From: Streptomyces sp. NBC_01381
Lineage (GTDB): Bacteria; Actinomycetota; Actinomycetes; Streptomycetales; Streptomycetaceae
Assembly (NCBI RefSeq): GCF_026340305.1
Contig: NZ_JAPEPI010000001.1
Coordinates: 4,588,001-4,652,000, forward strand
Direction: 5' to 3'
Length of the DNA: 64,000 nucleotides
Shown: one piece after another, positions 60,766-64,000 of the stretch
Layout: every line of letters begins with the position of its first letter
Position numbering within the stretch: position 1 is the stretch's first letter
Translations under genes and position numbers: made by a program
Notes under the pieces: model-generated
Seen by the model: the letters and a program-made list of their open reading frames with translations, nothing else
The model's database searches: none
Told to the model about the DNA's origin: nothing

Positions 60766-61275
60766 TCGTCCACTTCCTAGACCTGACCGCTTCCATGCGG
60801 TCCGAGGTGGCTGAAAGCCAACCCGGCGACCCTCCTGACGTCAAGGACTCAAGTGATAACGAGATGACAATGGCACCATGTGTTTCAGAGTTGAACTGTT
60901 CTGGATATGCCGGACCTGTGGGTGGCGAGGGGCGGGCGGCGGCTCGGCGCGGCGGGTGGCGCCGACGGGCGAGCCGATCGGGCCGCAGGGCCCTCCATGG
61001 CGTGTGTGACAGCTCCGACAGGGCGGTTCTCCCCGCATTTCTCGTTCTCGCGGGAGAAATATTTAGCGCCTGACCGTGCCTTGAAGCTCATACCGTGCTA
61101 CTGTTGATCGAAGTTGCAGTTGTGGTTCCCATAAGACTTCAAGTGCCTTAGGTGGATCTGATCCGCCGGGCACTTTTGTATTTCCGGTGCAGTTTTCCGG
61201 ACGGGGCAATCAACGTGGCGACGCCGGGGTTCGCACAGTGTGGACTCCGGGCTTTGCCCCGAAGGAGATTTTAGT
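60766..61275. other. 510-bp intergenic region with the cold-shock gene 5' leader
   Basis: No protein gene is recognised. The part near 60766-60900 should carry the lipoprotein promoter (minus strand). The 61055-61275 part is AT-richer than its surroundings and holds the cspA promoter and a long leader with a nested hairpin (61141-61177). Leader length before csp is compatible with the long regulatory 5' UTRs of cold-shock genes. Confidence 0.55.
61141..61177 (+). ncRNA. nested hairpin with T-run in cold-shock leader
   Basis: Outer stem AAGTGCC (61141-61147) / GGCACTT (61169-61175). Inner stem GGTGGATC / GATCCGCC with a single-base loop and one G-U pair. TTTTGTATTT follows. It looks like an intrinsic terminator/attenuator about 100 bases before the csp start, or an RNA thermosensor element. 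Confidence 0.5.
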
Positions 61276-61479
61276 ATGGCTAACGGCACCGTGAAGTGGT
61301 TCAACTCGGAAAAGGGCTTCGGCTTCATCGAGCAGGAGGGTGGCGGCCCGGACGTCTTCGCCCACTACTCGAACATCGCCACCCAGGGCTTCCGTGAGCT
61401 CCAGGAAGGTCAGAAGGTGACCTTCGACGTCACGCAGGGCCAGAAGGGCCCGCAGGCGGAGAACATCCTCCCCGCCTGA
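61276..61479 (+). CDS. cold shock protein CspA family
   Basis: The 67-residue single-stranded nucleic-acid chaperone is a complete cold-shock domain: VKWFNSEKGFGFI contains RNP1 (KGFGFI), VFAHY is RNP2, and LQEGQKVTFDVTQGQKGPQAENI forms the last strands. ATG 61276 follows GAAGGAG. It has a long leader with a hairpin upstream and a strong terminator downstream. A DEAD-box RNA helicase follows, a pairing seen in many Streptomyces genomes, fitting joint RNA remodelling at low temperature. Confidence 0.95.
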   Translation: MANGTVKWFNSEKGFGFIEQEGGGPDVFAHYSNIATQGFRELQEGQKVTFDVTQGQKGPQAENILPA

Positions 61480-61499
61480 CGCTGACGCGTTGACACGAG

Positions 61500-61533
61500 G
61501 CTGGTGCCCGCACCTCACGGTGCGGGCACCAGC
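61500..61533 (+). terminator. terminator after csp gene
   Basis: 15-bp perfect stem GCTGGTGCCCGCACC / GGTGCGGGCACCAGC with TCAC loop, followed by TCGTTGCTGTTT. Confidence 0.9.
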
Positions 61534-61640
61534 TCGTTGCTGTTTACAGAGTTTTTCTTTTTTCGGCTCGTGCTTGCAATTCGTTCGGCTGGTTTTCGCC
61601 GAGAATTCCTCGATGCGTGCCATATCGAGGAAGGTTCTCC

Positions 61641-63146
61641 TTGAACCGTTCAGGTCGTACGAACGATCGCTATTCCGGCAAGTCCAATCCCCGCGGTTTC
61701 GCAGCCCAGCGTTCTCGCGGCGCGGGCGGCCGTCCCGGCGGGCAGAGCCGCCGCCCCGCCGCACCGCAGGGTGAGTTCGCGCTCCCTGTCACCGTCACCC
61801 CGGGTCTGCCCGCCGTCGAGGCCTTCGGCGAGCTCGACATGCCGGAAGTTCTCCTGAAGACGCTGAACGGCCTCGGCGTGACGGAGCCGTTCCCGATCCA
61901 GGCCGCCACGCTGCCGAACGCGCTCGCGGGCCGCGACGTACTGGGCCGTGGACGCACCGGATCCGGCAAGACCCTCGCCTTCGGCCTTCCGCTCCTGGCC
62001 CGCACCGCCGGACAGCGCGCCGACTCGAAGCAGCCGCTGGCCCTGGTCCTCGTGCCGACGCGCGAGCTCGCCCAGCAGGTCACCGAGGCGCTCACCCCGT
62101 ACGCGAGGGCGCTGAAGCTGCGCATCGCCACCGTGGTCGGCGGCATGTCGATCGGCAGGCAGGCCGGCGCGCTGCGGAGCGGTGCCGAGGTGCTCGTCGC
62201 GACGCCGGGCCGCCTGAAGGACCTCATCGAGCGCCGGGACTGCCGCCTCGACCGGGTGTCCATCACTGTCCTCGACGAGGCCGACCAGATGGCCGACATG
62301 GGCTTCATGCCCCAGGTCACCGAACTGCTCGACCAGGTGCGGCCCAACGGCCAGCGGATGCTGTTCTCGGCCACCCTGGACCGCAACGTCGACCTCCTGG
62401 TCCGCCGCTACCTCCAGGACCCGGTCGTCCACTCCGTCGACCCCTCGGCGGGCGCGGTCACCACGATGCGCCACCACGAGCTGCATGTGCACGGCGCCGA
62501 CAAGACCGCCGCCGCCACCGAGATCGCGGCCCGCGACGGCCGCGTGATCATGTTCCTGGACACCAAGCACGCCGTCGACCAGTTCACCCGGCATCTGCTG
62601 GGCAGCGGCGTGCGCGCGGCCGCGCTGCACGGTGGCAAGTCGCAGCCGCAGCGCACCCGCACCCTCGCCCAGTTCAAGACCGGCGACGTCACTGTCCTGG
62701 TGGCGACGAACGTCGCGGCCCGCGGCATCCACGTCGACAACCTCGACCTGGTGGTCAACGTCGACCCGCCCAGCGACCACAAGGACTATCTGCACCGCGG
62801 CGGCCGTACCGCCCGCGCCGGCGAGTCCGGCAGCGTGGTGACCCTCGTCCTGCCCAACCAGAAGCGCGACATGAGCCGCCTGATGGCCGCTGCCGGGATC
62901 CGGCCGCAGATCACCCAAGTCCGTTCCGGCGAGGCGGAGTTGAGCCGTATCACCGGTGCGAAGGCGCCCTCCGGCATCCCCATCAGCGGCGCCGCGCCCA
63001 CCGCTGAGCGCCCCAAGCGGGGCGGCGCCCCCTTCCGCGGGATGGGCACCCGTCCGGGGCGGGCCACCGGCGGCTCCCGGCGGACCACCGAGTCCCGTGA
63101 GCTGGCCGAGGCCCGCAAGGCGGCGCGGGTGCGGCGCAGCGCCTGA
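61641..63146 (+). CDS. DEAD-box ATP-dependent RNA helicase
   Basis: The 501-residue helicase has the full motif order: Q motif FPIQAATLP near 83, I GRTGSGKT near 98, Ia PTRELA, TPGRL, II VLDEADQM near 205, III SAT near 240, IV MFLDTK, V ATNVAARGIHV, and VI HRGGRTARAG near 385. A basic N-terminal tail (about 45 residues, Arg/Ser/Gly-rich) and a basic C-terminal tail bind RNA. I start at TTG 61641, six bases after GAGGAAGG; an in-frame GTG eight codons upstream lacks a ribosome site. It lies 162 bases after csp, separated by a terminator, with its own AT-rich leader. Confidence 0.92.
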   Translation: MNRSGRTNDRYSGKSNPRGFAAQRSRGAGGRPGGQSRRPAAPQGEFALPVTVTPGLPAVEAFGELDMPEVLLKTLNGLGVTEPFPIQAATLPNALAGRDVLGRGRTGSGKTLAFGLPLLARTAGQRADSKQPLALVLVPTRELAQQVTEALTPYARALKLRIATVVGGMSIGRQAGALRSGAEVLVATPGRLKDLIERRDCRLDRVSITVLDEADQMADMGFMPQVTELLDQVRPNGQRMLFSATLDRNVDLLVRRYLQDPVVHSVDPSAGAVTTMRHHELHVHGADKTAAATEIAARDGRVIMFLDTKHAVDQFTRHLLGSGVRAAALHGGKSQPQRTRTLAQFKTGDVTVLVATNVAARGIHVDNLDLVVNVDPPSDHKDYLHRGGRTARAGESGSVVTLVLPNQKRDMSRLMAAAGIRPQITQVRSGEAELSRITGAKAPSGIPISGAAPTAERPKRGGAPFRGMGTRPGRATGGSRRTTESRELAEARKAARVRRSA

Positions 63147-63166
63147 CGCCTGATGCTTGACCTGTG

Positions 63167-63202
63167 CCGTTCTTGACCTTCGGGTCAAGAACGGTCTACA
63201 GT
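63167..63202 (+). promoter_or_regulatory. promoter overlapped by 12-bp palindrome (TetR autoregulation)
   Basis: CCGTTCTTGACC-TTCG-GGTCAAGAACGG (63167-63194) is a perfect inverted repeat. TTGACC inside it serves as -35 and TACAGT (63197-63202) as -10, spacer 18 bp. The -10 lies 7 bases before ATG 63210, so the TetR mRNA is probably leaderless. Confidence 0.72.
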
Positions 63203-63209
63203 CATGATC

Positions 63210-63788
63210 ATGGGAAGGCCGAAGCAGTTCGATCCGGACGCCGCCGTCGAGCAGGCCATGGGCGTGTTCTGGCGCAAGGGGTATGCCGCCACCACGCCGC
63301 AGGACCTCGTCGATGCGCTCGGTATCGGCAAGGGCAGTCTCTACAACACCTTCGGCAGCAAGCACGCCCTGTTCGAGCGGGCGCTGCGCCGCTACCGCGA
63401 CAGTCAGGCCCTGGCCCTCATCGAGATGCTCGAGGAATCCGGGCCCGTCAAGGAGCGGTTGCGCGCGGCGCTCTGGCTCCTCGTCGACATGGACCTCGCC
63501 GACCCGGACCGCCGTGGCTGCATGGCGGTGAACACCGCGGCCGAGCTGGCCGGGGTGGACGAGGTGGCGACCGAACTGGTGCGGCGGATGTTCGACCGCA
63601 CCGAAGAGGCGTTCCAGGCGCTGATCGAGAAGGGGCAGCGGGCGGGGGAGATCGATCCCGCGCGCGATGCCCGGGGCGCCGGGAGTCTGCTCCTGACGAC
63701 GGTCGTCGGCCTGCGGCTCATGGCCCGCGTTGCCGAGGGGCCGGACCGCCTTTCCCGGGTGATCGACGCGACGGTCGATGCGCTCTGA
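63210..63788 (+). CDS. TetR family transcriptional regulator
   Basis: The 192-residue regulator begins MGRPKQFDPDAAVEQAMGVFWRKGY; its HTH is QDLVDALGIGKGSLYNTFGSK (about 32-52). The C-terminal TetR_C domain includes RRGCMAVNTAAELAG, typical of the subgroup paired with SDR or oxidoreductase genes. ATG 63210 is chosen over 63204 because the promoter -10 ends 7 bases before it. A palindrome overlaps the promoter, and a related TTCAAGAAC half-site palindrome (63866-63877) precedes the downstream SDR, the likely target. Confidence 0.87.
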   Translation: MGRPKQFDPDAAVEQAMGVFWRKGYAATTPQDLVDALGIGKGSLYNTFGSKHALFERALRRYRDSQALALIEMLEESGPVKERLRAALWLLVDMDLADPDRRGCMAVNTAAELAGVDEVATELVRRMFDRTEEAFQALIEKGQRAGEIDPARDARGAGSLLLTTVVGLRLMARVAEGPDRLSRVIDATVDAL

Positions 63789-63865
63789 CGTACGCGAGCA
63801 TGAGTAACTGAGCGGAATCCAGGCCGAATTGCGCGACCTTCCGTCTGCCCAGATTTTGTACCTGC

Positions 63866-63877
63866 AGTTCAAGAACT
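63866..63877. promoter_or_regulatory. TetR-like operator before SDR gene
   Basis: AGTTC-AA-GAACT. It shares the TCAAGAAC core with the palindrome at 63167-63194 and lies 31 bases before the SDR start, consistent with control by the adjacent TetR. Confidence 0.55.
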
Positions 63878-63908
63878 ATCTCAACTCCACCCAAGGACCG
63901 GGGAGACC

Positions 63909-64000
63909 ATGCAGCTCGACCTGAACTCCAAGACCGCCGTCGTCACCGGCGCGAGCCGCGGCATCGGCCTGGCCACCGTCAAGTCGCTGATCGACGAAGG
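63909..64000 (+). CDS. short-chain dehydrogenase/reductase (3' partial)
   Basis: The first 30 residues are visible: a short N-terminus, then KTAVVTGASRGIGLATVKSL, which is the classical SDR TGxxxGxG cofactor motif at about residues 12-21. ATG 63909 follows GGGGAG. The rest lies outside the window. Its position after the TetR gene with a matching palindrome suggests it is the regulator's target. Confidence 0.85.
   Translation, partial: MQLDLNSKTAVVTGASRGIGLATVKSLIDE

Noticed and set aside
60907..61107. Short frames in the csp upstream region
   Set aside because: They lie in the promoter/leader region and lack ribosome sites and similarity.

Overview
The window is a chromosomal segment from a high-G+C actinobacterium, almost certainly Streptomyces or a close relative. 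The evidence is strong G/C bias at third codon positions, GTG and TTG starts, strong GGAGG-type ribosome sites, leaderless promoters, a LAL-type LuxR regulator, an AfsR/SARP-type regulator, a DUF397 protein and Tat-secreted hydrolases. I see no tRNA, rRNA, CRISPR array, transposase or integrase. Both ends are cut: the first gene lacks its 5' end and the last lacks its 3' end.

Layout. 1-9.9 kb: a phytoene-desaturase-like flavoprotein, a TetR regulator, a broken FAD monooxygenase behind an intact palindromic operator, a Tat-secreted beta-lactamase-fold hydrolase, a nitronate monooxygenase-like enzyme, an acyl-CoA synthetase, a deazaflavin-reductase/hemerythrin fusion divergent from a MarR regulator, and a VOC protein behind a DNA-damage (PafBC/RecA-NDp type) promoter. 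10-16.8 kb: a secreted penicillin-acylase-family enzyme, a second acyl-CoA synthetase, phenylacetate-CoA ligase and a secreted chorismate mutase. 16.8-20 kb: a compact operon of cis-prenyltransferase, terpene synthase and cytochrome P450. 20-27 kb: an acyl-CoA degradation locus (hydrolase, FadD, crotonase, tandem DUF35 protein, two thiolase-superfamily proteins) resembling steroid side-chain aldolase systems. 27-42 kb: universal stress protein, leucine-rich-repeat protein, LuxR regulator, GH95 fucosidase, peptidoglycan amidase, a truncated quinone oxidoreductase, a Cys-rich copper-storage-like protein, a PepSY membrane protein and a regulator remnant lacking its HTH. 42-54.5 kb: a MerR-controlled hydrolase, a P450-SRPBCC fusion divergent from a TetR, an AfsR-like regulator facing an ene-reductase across an 11-bp-phased operator array, an FUSC exporter, and a DHA2 exporter convergent with a TetR. 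54.7-59.6 kb: a four-gene molybdenum hydroxylase operon of PaoABC/XdhC type. 59.6-64 kb: an orphan sugar-binding lipoprotein, cold-shock protein, DEAD-box helicase, TetR regulator and the start of an SDR.

The common theme is activation and breakdown of carboxylic acids. Three FadD-type ligases and PaaK make acyl-CoAs. The crotonase, thiolases and DUF35 protein shorten them. Flavin, P450 and molybdenum oxidoreductases and efflux pumps sit alongside, many next to their own regulator and a visible palindromic operator. Two divergent promoter regions 18 kb apart, in front of the nitronate monooxygenase and in front of the FadD/crotonase pair, share the same 22-bp spaced palindrome, so they probably belong to one regulon.

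The most novel-looking parts are the terpene operon, whose synthase lacks a canonical Asp-rich motif; the P450-SRPBCC fusion; the SARP-type heptamer array; and a family of stop-codon-anchored hairpin repeats built from two interchangeable modules.
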